From: Microglena sp. YARC
Taxonomy: Eukaryota > Chlorophyta > Chlorophyceae > Chlamydomonadales > Chlamydomonadaceae
Direction of reading: 5' to 3'
DNA length: 64,000 nt
Assembly: GCA_022414725.1 (NCBI GenBank)
Contig: CM039465.1
Coordinates: forward strand, 43,136,265-43,200,264
Shown: positions 54,431 to 63,600 of the stretch, piece after piece
Numbering within the stretch: position 1 is the stretch's first letter
Layout of the letters: each line of letters starts with the position of its first letter
Program-made: the position numbers and the translations under genes
Notes under the pieces: model-generated
The model's database searches: none
Told to the model about the DNA's origin: nothing
The model's input: the letters and a program-made list of their open reading frames with translations, nothing else

Positions 54431-55660
54431 CTGATTTAGGACTAGCTTTTTAAAGCTATTGCACCTTTTTGTAGCTTTTGAGGGCCATTTAGGGCACAAT
54501 CAAACCATATCTCCATGAGTGCCTAAGTCCTAAAACGCCCTAAGTTGAATCACTAATGTGATTCAAGGTCCTACACGACCCCAACTGCTCGGAATTGAAG
54601 TATGAGTAGATCATATTGTTCGCAAATGCGTCAGCTAGGCGCGATGCTAATTTCTGTTCGCATTCGCATCCAGCCGCGAGCAGCCCAGCTCGGGAGGCCG
54701 GCTGGCAGTACACGAGATGTACAAAAGGCTTGAATCGACTTCAACGAGATCGCGGTGCAGGATCGCGCGTGCTACTGCGACTGAAGTTTCCGCGGGATGA
54801 AAGGCGTATCGAACCTTAACCACAAGGTCGGAGGCTGCGCTTCAGCCTCGGCCTCGGAATTTACTGGAATAGCAGTACAACTCGAAAATTCACCCCCCTT
54901 AGACCCAATTTCACCTCCCAACTTGAGATTTCACTCCCCATTCCCAAATACAAATCTAACTTCAGATGTGGACGTTTGAAGAAAACTTAAAAAAAAACTT
55001 TGTTTTGAATTTATTTGAAAAGTGTGATTCGAAATTTGAAATTTGGAAAACTTTTTTTTTTTATTTTCAGTTATTCTACATGCTATCAAGCAAAAACTGA
55101 AACTCAGAATGATGCAAATGAGTCTATGCAGCTACGTACATTGGTTGGGACACCCACAAAATGCGAATTAACAGTGATTTTTGGCTCTGTGTACTGCCGT
55201 ACCGCCTGTACGATACATCCCACAACCTGCCATCACCATGACGTAAAGGAAGGTGTGAGCTATAGGACTACCTACTTTTTATTTTCATGGAATTTGTTTT
55301 GAGCGCGATAGACCTTGAATCATCTTTATGAAAAAGGTGATTCAACTTAGGGAAGCCCATAGTTAAGAAATTAGCATGTTTCAGTTGACCTGGTCTCCAC
55401 CAATTGAGCAAACCCAAATTTGAGTATTTATATATTGAACTGATGTGTTTGGGCAACTTTATGCCAAAAAATATTTGTCTTTGGACTGGAGGCCATAGGC
55501 TAAAACAATGCGATTCATGCTCACCAAGACTTAGGCACCTATGGAGATACCTGTTTTGTTTTTTTCCTTATTTATAGCGATAATTTCGCTAAAACGGGGG
55601 CAAAACTAGCAATCGCTATATATAGCGGGGAAAATCCCTGGGGCCAGTCAGTGTTTTTTA
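54431..55660. mobile_element. Candidate ~1.2-kb inverted-repeat element inside the intron
   Basis: Left-side words TCTCCATGAGTGCCTAAGTC (54511) and TTGAATCACTAATGTGATTC (54545) have inverted partners at about 55537 (GACTTAGGCACCTATGGAGA) and 55313-55350 (TTGAATCATC...GGTGATTCAA). Inside, a strong acceptor TTTTTTTTTATTTTCAG (ending 55070) precedes a frame YSTCYQAKTETQNDANESMQ that stays open to 55302. The right end (GCAATCGCTATATATAGC, GGGGAAAATCCCTGG) matches, inverted, 24690-24735. No transposase recognised; exact ends uncertain. Confidence 0.45.
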
Positions 55661-56500
55661 TTTCAGACTTTTCTAGGCAAGTTTGTGTATCTCGTGATGT
55701 AGGACTACTGTTCATTTTGTTGTGGTTGTGGCTGTGTGTGTGTTGAGGGTTGAAGGTACCCTAAACCAAAACTTAGTAATCCACAGGTGTGTTGGGCAGA
55801 GTGTTCTGATGTAGGACTACTGTTCATTTTGTTGTGGTTGTGGCTGTGTGTTTGTTTAGAGTTGAAGGTAACCTAAACCTTAAATCCTTTACACCAAACC
55901 CTAAACTGAAGCGCACTTGTTTGTTTGTTTCTTTGCGCAGCATTGTCAAGAACCCGTCTCTGAAGCCGTTTCCAACTCAGTCAACGCATGGGGCATGCTA
56001 CTTGTTGTGCTTGTCTGTGGTTTGTATTAAGGGTTGAAGGTACCCTAAACCTTAGATCTTTTACCCCCAAACCCTTAATCCTTCACCCTAAACCTTAGAT
56101 ATTTTACACCAAACCCTAAATTCTTCACCCTAAACCTTCAATCTTGTGCCCCTAAACCTACATCCTTCACCCTAAACCTTAAATATTGTATTCAAAACGC
56201 TAAATCCTTCACCACAAACCTTAGATCTTTTACACCAAACCCTAAATTCTTCACCCTAAACCTTCTATCTTGTGCCCCTAAACCCTAAATCCTTCACCCT
56301 AAACCTTAAATATTGTATTCAAAACGCTAAATCCTTCACCACAAACCTTAGATCTTTTACACCAAACCCTAAATTCTTCACCCTAAACCTTCAATCTTGT
56401 GCCCCTAAACCCTACATCCTTCACCCTAAACCTTAAATATTGTATTCAAAACGCTAAATCCTTCACCACAAACCTTCAACTCAAGCTTACAAGTTTATTT
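55661..56500 (+). repeat. CCCTAAA-rich minisatellite with a decoy copy of exon B
   Basis: From 56040 about three units of ~124 bp carry ACCCTAAATTCTTCACCCTA, CCTTCAATCTTGTGCCCCTA, ATATTGTATTCAAAACGC and TTAGATCTTTTACACC. At 55926-55998 an acceptor TTCTTTGCGCAG is followed by a copy of the exon B start (CCGTCTCTGAAGCCGT...TCAACGCATGGGGCATG); one base is missing, so the frame is broken. A duplicated ~100-bp block (CTACTGTTCATTTTGTTGTG) lies at 55704 and 55818. Confidence 0.75.
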
Positions 56501-56510
56501 GTTTGCGCAG

Positions 56511-56930
56511 CTTTGCCGAGAACCCGGTTTCGGAAGCAGTTTTCAACTCAGTCAACGCATGGGGTATGATGTTCCTGCCCCTCATCTTGACTGATGGAAA
56601 GTGTAAGAAGGTCGACAACAAGATCGCTTGGTGGACCAGCATCATGTTCCTCACCAACGTCTTCTTCATCCCCTTCCTGGCACTGAGGGCAGCTCCGGAA
56701 CCAGCTTCGGAACTACTGCCTACCGGTTCCGGAGTCTCCACCGCCCTTGTGCCCAAGCCGCCTGTCCCTGTCCCTGCAAGCGAGCCCTTGCCGGACTGGG
56801 CGCCAGCTATCGGCGCTTCAGGACTAGCCGTAGGTTTGATCTCTATCGCATGGGCACTCTTTGCTCGTCCTGAGTACGGAGGTCTGGATGCTCGCTGGGA
56901 TTACTTTGTTGACACTTTCTACAGTAACAG
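56511..56930 (+). CDS. Plastid-type membrane protein of unknown function, exon B
   Basis: A 420-nt exon after TTTATTTGTTTGCGCAG. It reads SFAENPVSEAVFNSVNAWGM, MFLPLILTDGKC, WWTSIMFLTNVFFIPFLALR, a Pro/Ser/Glu-rich linker (about residues 65-95), then WAPAIGASGLAVGLISIAWA, LFARPEYGGLDARWDYF and VDTFYSNR. At least three hydrophobic helices are evident (GMMFLPLIL, SIMFLTNVFFIPFLAL, GASGLAVGLISIAWALF). The NPVSEAVFN..NAW, FL.N.F..P..ALR and ...RW.YF....SNR pattern matches plant plastid proteins of this uncharacterised family; the match is from memory. It ends phase 2 at AACAG|GTACGG, joining exon C to give an Arg codon. It is the clearest long coding exon of the gene. Confidence 0.82.
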
Positions 56931-57025
56931 GTACGGGTAGTGCATACATAGATAGATAGATAGATAGATGGATGGACAATTTTCTCCCTTGCACTTTTAC
57001 TTCCATATTATATTGCATTTTTGTA

Positions 57026-57026
57026 T

Positions 57027-57101
<75 letters not shown>

Positions 57102-57118
57102 TAGTAGTAGTAGTAGTA
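57026..57118. repeat. (TAG)n trinucleotide repeat
   Basis: About 30 AGT units with two GGT variants. A (TAGA)n tract lies just before at 56947-56966. Confidence 0.95.
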
Positions 57119-57206
57119 TATTTCATGGGCAGTCTTTCCTCGTCCTGACTATGGAGGTCTGGATGCTCGCTGGGACTGCTTCGTGGAAACGATCAACTGC
57201 AAGAGG
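57119..57206 (+). pseudogene. 3'-edge copy of exon B
   Basis: Repeats the end of exon B: FPRPDYGGLDARWDCFVETI in the same frame. It starts at TATTTCATGGGCAGTC and ends AAGAG|GTACAGG, a donor of the same type as the real AACAG|GTACGG. The Tyr-to-Cys change and other substitutions show divergence. Confidence 0.75.
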
Positions 57207-57349
57207 TACAGGCAGTACAGACCAGTGCAGTTTGCTGCTGAAATGCTGTATACAAAAATAGTACTGTTTCTACCAGATGTAAACAAAAAACATGCTCCGG
57301 GCATGTAGCTTTGCGATTGGGCAGCTCCGGTTTTCTCAGCGGGGCTGGT

Positions 57350-57485
57350 ATCGTGAACATATATATTCATAAATAAATAACATAAATATACATAAATAAA
57401 TAACATAAATATGCATAAATATACATAAATAAATGAATACATAAATAAATACAAACATAAATATACATAAATAAATAACATATTA
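57350..57485. repeat. (ATAAATAC)n AT-rich repeat
   Basis: CATAAATATACATAAATAAATAA units; low complexity. Confidence 0.9.
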
Positions 57486-57585
57486 TATCAATAAATACAA
57501 GCACTTCCACACATCCCACAACAGGGCCTTCTTCACATTTATTGTGGACTCAAGTGTGTATTGCAAATGGCAAGCCTGAATATAC
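57485..57585 (+). pseudogene. 5'-edge copy of exon C
   Basis: ACTTCCACACATCCCACAACAG|GGCCTTCTTCACATTTATT leads to RAFFTFIVDSSVYCKWQA and a stop. It has the same acceptor context as the real exon C at 57639, whose spacing is ~113 bp. Only the left part of the exon is present. Confidence 0.78.
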
Positions 57586-57638
57586 ATACATATATTATAT
57601 ATCACTAAATACAAACACTTCCACATATTCCACAACAG

Positions 57639-57786
57639 GGCCTTCTTCGCATTCATTGTGGACTCAAGTTTGTACTGTGTCTGGCAAGCCAACTTCCTGA
57701 GCAACAGGAATGCCCGATTGCCCCTCCTGCCCTTCTTTGGTCTGGCTGAGTTCCTTATTAACGGGCCTAAGGAGGAGGAGGAGTAG
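57639..57786 (+). CDS. Plastid-type membrane protein of unknown function, terminal exon C
   Basis: After CACATATTCCACAACAG the exon completes the Arg codon begun in exon B and reads AFFAFIVDSSLYCVWQANFL, SNRNARLPLLPFFGLAEFLI, NGPKEEEE and TAG (57784-57786). The hydrophobic AFFAFIVDSSLY and LPLLPFFGLAEFLI segments match the last two helices of the plant family (..YAFI.D..LY...Q...; ..P..GL..YL), again from memory. The acidic tail comes from a GGA repeat that is expanded in the copies downstream. Together exons A-C give about 240 residues of an integral membrane protein, presumably in plastid membranes. Confidence 0.82.
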
Positions 57787-58167
57787 GAGAAGGAGGTGGC
57801 TTAAGTCTGTTGGCTGATTTTCTTATGAATGGTGAAGATTAGGTTCTGTATGGTTTGAGTTGTAGGCCAAAAAGCCTGGCTGAGTTCCTTATCAACGGAC
57901 CTAAGGAGGAGGAGGAGGAGGGGGAGCAGGTGGGTTAAGTTTGTTGGTCTGGCTCTGGCTGATTTTATTATGAATAGAAGACGGAAATATGAGATCATAT
58001 GACATCGAACGCCCTTCTTTGGTCTGCTCGGGTTTCTCAGGAATCAGGGGCCTGAGGAGGAGGAGGAGGAGGAGGAGGAAGAGGGGGGGGTCAGTTGGTT
58101 GGTCTGGCTCTGGCTGATTTTCTTATGAATGGTGAAGATTAGGCTTCGTATGGTTTGAGTTGAAGGC
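57787..58167 (+). pseudogene. 3'-edge copies of exon C, first group
   Basis: Copies of GGCTGAGTTCCTTATCAACG followed by GGCCTAAGGAGGAGGAGG occur at 57878 and, more diverged, at 58010 (CTTCTTTGGTCTGCTCGGGTTTCTC). They encode the protein's end (LAEFLINGPKEEEE). TTAAGTTTGTTGGTCTGGCTCTGGCTGATTTT recurs between units. Confidence 0.72.
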
Positions 58168-58325
58168 AGGGTACTACTTATTGCCAAATTGGTCAGCGCT
58201 TGAAGCGCACAAACGTCAAATTGGTCAGCGCTTTTTAGTGCAAAAAGTGCAAAAACTGCGCGCTGAGCCCACAGGGGGGTGGGAAAATGCGCGAAACCCG
58301 CTGCCACGCGTGCTTAGTAGTACCT
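58168..58325. mobile_element. GCGC-rich MITE (family B), copy 3
   Basis: Ends AGGGTACTAC / GTAGTACCT. The interior shares CCAAATTGGTCAGCGCTTGA and AGCGCACAAACGTCAAATTG with the 62153 copy. Inserted within the exon C copy array. Confidence 0.75.
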
Positions 58326-58526
58326 TGGATGAAGGCGAATCAGCCTTCAGCATAAATTTTCTTTTCCACAACAAGTAGCAGCTTCTATGCAGCTCCTTGG
58401 GCCAGGCACTGGGCTCATCCTAATCCCAATATTTTGTCAGTTTTTTTGTCAGCTTCCAGATGTACTATGGTGCTCTACGTTCGAGTGGGAAGCAAGCCAG
58501 GGGAGCTGCCTAGAAAGAAAATCTTA

Positions 58527-58711
58527 GGCCTTCAAGCAATTTAGGGTATGAACTGGACAAAAGTTTCATACTTTGTCGAGGATTGTCGAGAATTCCAGGC
58601 CACATTGTCGAGAATTCTCGGATTTCCAGGCCAAAATTCTCGACGAAGTACGAAGTACGAGTTCTCGTGGAAACGTTATGTCCAGTTTATCCCCTGAATT
58701 GCTTTAAGGCC
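58527..58711. mobile_element. 185-bp MITE with ~33-bp inverted repeats (family C)
   Basis: The left arm GGCCTTCAAGCAATTTAGGG continues TATGAACTGGACA; the right arm TGTCCAGTTTATCCCCTGAA continues TTGCTTTAAGGCC. They are inverted with about five mismatches. The interior holds paired GTCGAGAATTC / AATTCTCGAC. No ORF. Confidence 0.72.
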
Positions 58712-59270
58712 GCAGACTGACTAGGAGCTGAGCAACAGGAATGACACATTGCCCCTCCTGCCCTTATTTGGTCTGGTTGAGTTCCTCATTAACAGGCGGA
58801 AGGAGGAGGGGGAGGAGGAGGAGGAAGAGGGGGTGTTAAGTTGGTTGAGGTCCTCAGTAACGGGCATAAAGAGGAGGAGGAGGGGGGGGGGGGGGGGAGT
58901 TGGTTGGTCTGGTGAGTTTCTCATTAACGGGCATAAAGAGGAGGAGGAGAGAAGGGGGGGGGGGGGGGGGGGGGTTAAGTTGGTTGGTCTGGTTGAGTTC
59001 CTCAGTAACGGGCCTAAAGAGGGGATGAGGAAGGGGTTTTAAGTTGGTTGGTCTGGTTGAGTTCCTCGTTAACCGCATGATGGGGAGGAGGATGAGGGGG
59101 GGGGGGGTAAGTTGGTTGGTCTGGTTGAGTTTCTCAGTTACGGGCCTAAAGAGGAGGAGGAGGAGGAGGGGGGTTAAGTTGGTTGGCCTGGTTGAGTTTC
59201 TCATTCACGGGCTTAAAGAGGATGGGGGGGAGGGGGGGGGGGGGGGGGGTAAGTTGGTTGGTTTTGCTGA
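58712..59270 (+). pseudogene. 3'-edge copies of exon C, second group
   Basis: About six copies, near 58735, 58850, 58910, 58990, 59055, 59125 and 59190, of GGTCTGGTTGAGTTCCTC.TTAACGGGC then (GGA)n or G runs and TTAAGTTGGTT. The first is longest (SNRNDTLPLLPLFGLVEFLI). Units are 60-115 bp and carry the end of the coding sequence; none has an acceptor side. Confidence 0.75.
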
Positions 59271-59470
59271 GACTGCGCTGAGCTGTCCTTTTAGGGTCTA
59301 ACTTTATTTTATCGAGCCAGATTCTTAGGGTTGTGTTGTCGCATCGGGATTGAAGGGATTCAGCCTCACGTAAATATTGTCGACATCATTGACATTGCTA
59401 CATGGTTTTGCAGCCAACTCTGGGCTGCTCACTGCCTTCTTATGCCAGCTGGTTATGAATCCTGATTGTT
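59270..59470. repeat. Dispersed repeats shared with 9790 and 10675
   Basis: 59270-59400 matches 9790-9930. TTTTGCAGCCAACTCTGGGC at 59406 matches 10683 (TTTTACAGCCAACTCTGGGC) and 60359. Confidence 0.6.
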
Positions 59471-59694
59471 TTGAAGGGTGGAAATACTTAGTCCAATTTA
59501 TAAAAAATGAGTTAGTAATCGCACAATTAAATCATCATCCCAGGTGAGATGGCGCGGCACCTCAGGGTACCGGCGTCAGAGTCCGTGCCATAGCTGGCAG
59601 CGGCATCACAGTACAGTGCAGCAGGGAGGTAGTCCTGTGCACTCTAAGTCACTCTAGGTGAGCCGGTGAAACCCGGTGAATAACAAATTATCAT

Positions 59695-59885
59695 CCCAGG
59701 TGAGATGATGATTTAATTAAATTGTAGAATTAAATGATCACTGTAGCACGAACGTAGGGCCCCCGTCGGTAAGCAAGAACTGTGTGAACTGAACCCCAAA
59801 CAATAGTGTAAGCCCGTCCTGTCACGGTTGGGTAAGTCCCTTTGGCATATGTGGCCTCCCCCTGGACTGTAACATACATACATGC
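59695..59885 (+). mobile_element. SINE-like family A, copy 7
   Basis: Near full length: ATTTAATTAAATTGTAGAAT, ATCACTGTAGCACGAACG, CTGTCACGGTTGGGTAAGTC, CCCCTGGACTGTAACATACA and an (ACAT)n tail. Confidence 0.72.
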
Positions 59886-60110
59886 CAAGTGCCCCCTTGC
59901 GATGGCCATGGAGAGCAGGAGTTCTGCGCGGATTAGACAGTTTGACGATTTGTACACGTCCAAGTTCGACAGAGGACTTGAATCCATCAGTCTGTTGTAC
60001 TATCAACCGGTATTGAAATTGAATTTGAAATTGTTACATCCGAGTAATGCACCAAGGACGTGAAGTTAAGGACACCACTGCGTAAGCCGGAGCTAGCAGT
60101 AGTCACCATT
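59886..60110. repeat. Dispersed block with partner at 60395-60500
   Basis: ATGCCAAGTGCCCCCTT.CGAT.GCCATGG, GATTAGACAG, ACTTGTCTAG or ATTTGTACACG, and AAGTTCGACAGA.GACTTGA occur in both. The first part is inverted relative to words at 26040 and 26450. Confidence 0.5.
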
Positions 60111-60164
60111 ATCAACAGGTATCTATACTCCTGCCTCTACTCGGATTGTTACATGGTTTTGTAC

Positions 60165-60356
60165 AGGGTACTTTAAATGGCCAAATTGGCCAGCGCTTTA
60201 GCACACTTGAAAACAAACAAACTGCGCTTCGTAGAGCAAAAAGCGCAAAAATTGTTTGCTGCGCCCACAGGGGGTTGAAAAAACTTCGCTTAAAGCGCAG
60301 AGGGGGTCAAAGAGTCAGCGATCAAAAGCGCAAAAGCGCGCGCTTTGAATAACCCT
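60165..60356. mobile_element. GCGC-rich MITE (family B), copy 4
   Basis: Ends AGGGTACTTTAAA / TTTGAATAACCCT; interior GCGCCCACAGGGGGTTG, TTAAAGCGCAGAGGGGGTCA and AAAAGCGCAAAAGCGCGCGC. Closest to the 50168 copy. Confidence 0.75.
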
Positions 60357-60614
60357 GGTTTTGCAGCCAACTCTGGGCTGCCCACTGCCTTGCTATGCCA
60401 AGTGCCCCCTTACGATAGCCATGGAAAGGAGGGACACTGGGCTGATTAGACAGATCAAAGACTTGTCTAGGTCGAAGTTCGACAGATGACTTGATTTCAT
60501 TATATATGTTGTACCTGGTTGTACTGTCATACTCCTACCAGGTTCGTACCTCACGAATCTGCCCAACAAAAATGTTCACCAAACAGAATGGCACATTAAA
60601 ATTGTATTTCTCTT

Positions 60615-61449
60615 TCCCGTAGGCGCATGATATGTTGGCGGAAAATAGAGATGGCGGATGGCATCCCAAAGGGGCTAAAATCATGGCGGATTTTAAGGTT
60701 GGCGGATGTTGCAGATTGGGAGTGCTCCATAAATTGGCCCAGGGTACCAATGGCGGATGGCGGAATCCTTTTTTACATTTCCCAATTGAAACCAGATTCA
60801 AGTGTGAATAAAATGAGTCATTCTGGGCATAGCAGGAGTATACAAATATTGGACCTCTCTGGACCTCTGGATAAAAAAAACTAAGTGAAAAATATTGGAC
60901 CTCTCAGGGACCTATGTAAAAAAATATTGAAATGCTGCAGCCTTGCTAGCTGTCTTCTTAGCAACTGCAGTCTCGTCGAGCCGTCGAAAAAATAACGAGA
61001 TGAAAGGCTGTACATGGCGCTGTTGCGGGATGAAAGGCTGTACAGGGCGCTGTTGCGGGATGAAAGGCTGTACAGGGCGCTGTTGCGGAATAGGGAGAGC
61101 AGTAGAGAGGGGACGAAGAATCGAGGGGGCAACAGTAGGCTGAGAAACAGAGGGAGGAGCCGACCCAGGGTCTGGCAATGCCTGAGCGCCCAAAGCTGGT
61201 TGAGGATTCATTAACTTGAGGGCTAGAACGAAATTGGAAAGAAAAGAAATGAGCAGCCGTCAGGAATGAAGGAAGTTGTACAAAGGGATTTACCACCCCC
61301 CAAACTGTGTGTGCTGCACTGACTGTATTGGCCTGGCGAAATGTTGGCGAATGGCCCAATCCACCAGCGCTCTCCGCCTGGCCAAAACCATTGATGGCGG
61401 ACAGGTGTCCGCCATCTCATCCGCCAACATATCATGCGCCTACGGCATT
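60615..61449. mobile_element. ~830-bp non-autonomous TIR element
   Basis: Terminal inverted repeats of about 24 bp: CCGTAGGCGCATGATATGTT then GGCGG at 60618, and CCGCC then AACATATCATGCGCCTACGG ending 61444. ATTTCTC on each outer side (60605-60611 and 61447-61453) is a candidate 7-bp target duplication. The homologous region at 25440-25540 lacks the insertion. Inside, a 30-bp unit GGATGAAAGGCTGTACAGGG is repeated three times at 61010-61090, and GGCGGAT words abound. Short frames on both strands have no domain, so it depends on an external transposase. Confidence 0.65.
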
Positions 61450-61579
61450 TCTCCTTTCATCTTTATGCATGATGTTCGTAAGTCCCTCTTGACTCCGTCA
61501 CACCGAAGGCACATTTGGAGTCCAGGGGGGCACCAGGAAAAATGTAATCATGATGATCATCATCATCATTATATTATAT

Positions 61580-62110
61580 GTTGTACTATTACACTACCGT
61601 ACTACCAGGCTCGTACCTCTTATTTAACTTACACTTCAGCATTGGACATATTCTGTAACTGCTCGACCGATTTTTGCCAGAGTTTCGGAATCGACTGCTT
61701 ACACCCACCTCTAACCGATACCTCTTCCTGATTCCCCCACACCGACCCGGCTGGACTCTTTATGGCGTTTTGCATCCCCCTCTATTTATTATGAAATTGA
61801 AGATATAAGCTACGAGGAAACACCATTAGCAAACCAGATATATTTGGGGAACAGCATTATGATATCATATGATGCCAGCAGTCTGACAAGGCCTAAGCCA
61901 CCATTAGCAAACCAGATATATTTTGGGACCGGCAGTATGACATCAAATGATGCCAGCAGTCTGACTAGGCCAAAGTCACCATTTACATACCGTATCATAT
62001 AATGCAATTTGTATGACATCATAACAAATCATACTCGCCTTTGGTCAACATCATATGATATGCATGTCCCCAGATATATTGGACGTGGCGAATATTCCCG
62101 TGATAATAAC
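61580..62110 (-). mobile_element. Inverted second copy of the 24.7-25.3 kb element
   Basis: On the - strand it repeats the 24840-25300 sequence, including the frame MQNAIKSPA..VWG.QEEVS and its TAA stop. The + strand carries ACTACCAGGCTCGTACCTCT and CTGTAACTGCTCGACCGATT. An internal ~90-bp duplication (CCATTAGCAAACCAGATATA at 61824 and 61901) is present only here. Confidence 0.6.
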
Positions 62111-62152
62111 TTAATAAGCCAGACCGTTTGACTGCACTGTCCACCAACGACC

Positions 62153-62294
62153 AGGGTACTACTTCTTGCCAAATTGGTCAGCGCTTAAAGCGCACAAACG
62201 TCAAATTGGTCAGCGTTTTTTTACGCAAAAACGCGCAGAGTGGCTCAAAAAGGCAGCGCGGCATCGTTCTGCCGCGCGCGCTTAGTAGTACCCT
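62153..62294. mobile_element. GCGC-rich MITE (family B), copy 5
   Basis: 142 bp, ends AGGGTACTAC / TAGTAGTACCCT. Interior CCAAATTGGTCAGCGCTTAA and AGCGCACAAACGTCAAATTG. It is the shortest copy and close to 58168. Confidence 0.78.
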
Positions 62295-62299
62295 GCCAA

Positions 62300-62693
62300 C
62301 AACCAATCTTCAGATGGTTGATGCAACTGTTTACAAAATATGTGTTCATCAAGCCAACAACTATTTCTCATAAGTCAAATCTATGGGTCTTCTACAGTGA
62401 TTTTGTTTTCAAATATTTCAAATATTTTCAAATTCAAACATGAAAGTGTTTTTTTCCTAGGTTTATGGTTTAGGTCTCCCCCAGAATCAGCGTTTTAATG
62501 CTTTCTATAGCTTTTTATAGCTTTTTCAGGTCATCTGGGGCAAAACAAACTGTTTTTTCTCTTGTTTATAGCAGGAGGTGTCAAGGCCTCAAAAAATTCA
62601 CTTCTCCCGATAGATTTTTCTGATAATGGGGCTGTAATCGCATGTATCATTGCGATATTATGAGACATTTTTCAGGTCATTCTGAGCACCTCA

Positions 62694-62695
<2 letters not shown>
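62300..62695. other. AT-rich intergenic sequence
   Basis: Contains TTTCAAATATTTTCAAAT and TATAGCTTTTTATAGCTTTT. I see no gene. Confidence 0.4.
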
Positions 62696-62728
<33 letters not shown>

Positions 62729-63240
62729 CCCTCCTCAGGTTTTTTTCTAACTTTTTACTCAGACCTCCAAATGACATTCTGAGACCACGCTTGAGTAGGC
62801 CTTGGCAAGGGCAGTCCATTGGCACCGCTTTGGACCTTGTGCAATAAGTATCTACCCCTTGGGTGGGTGGGTGGGTGGGTGGGTGAATGGGGTTGAAAAA
62901 CTGAATTTTGACTATCAGACAATCCCTGTGTGGGAATTCCGAGGATGCCATTATGTGCGCCAAACTGTAAACCCCCACAATCCATATCTAGGTTTTTCAA
63001 AAAGGGGGTATTTCGATTTAATTGGGGGGGGGGGGGGGGGGGGGGGGCAGCCCCCCTCAAGTGTTTTAGGGATAGGTGTCCCCGGGGGGCCCTCAGGAAG
63101 TTGCTCGTGTACCGCATGCCGGAATCGGGGCCAGAAGGGGTCGTAAGCCCCGGAACCATCGAAAAAAGTCGAAAAATGTGTTGGGGTGGGGTAGATATCG
63201 ACCCCTCAAAAAGAGGGGGGGGGGGGGGGGTCCGACGGCT
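62696..63240. repeat. G-run blocks and (GGGT)n
   Basis: G runs of about 28 (62698-62725), 23 (63025-63047) and 17 (63213-63230). The first two are followed by GCAGCCC.CCTCA. TGGGTGGGTGGGTGGGTGGG lies at 62861-62883. No coding sequence; strong G-quadruplex potential. Confidence 0.75.
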
Positions 63241-63600
63241 TTCAGAAATTTCCTCTGGTGAAGACTGTTAGAGGCCAAAACTTCCTCAGTACTCGGTCTC
63301 TGCTAAAATTAAGCAGACCTATGAAACAAGCTGGGCGAGATCTTTCCGAATCCACCCTTATTTCCGACACCGAGTAAATATGGAGGCGTGATCCTCTAGA
63401 GCCTGTCTAGATCCAAGTCGAAGCACCTGCCAGGCTGGCAGATCCTCGTTCAGGGGTCGAGCCGGTTTCGGAAATATCTTCGTAACTTCCTCACCAGACG
63501 GAATCTGACGAAGTTAAGCATACCCACGAAACTGGTTCGACGAGAGCATTCTGAATCCGCGAATGTTTTCGAGAATGAGTAAATGTGTCGTGGTAGTGCT
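63240..63600. repeat. Two degenerate copies of a ~120-230-bp segment
   Basis: CTTCCTCA...CGG.CTCTG..AAA.TTAAGCA.ACC.A.GAAAC..G, then CGA.A.C.TTC.GAATCC and GAGTAAAT.T, occurs at 63272-63385 and 63483-63590. Non-coding as far as seen. Confidence 0.45.

Noticed and set aside
63243..63600. 5S rRNA-like words (TTAAGCAGACC) near 63310
   Set aside because: Only a short similarity; no promoter boxes or full-length 5S structure.
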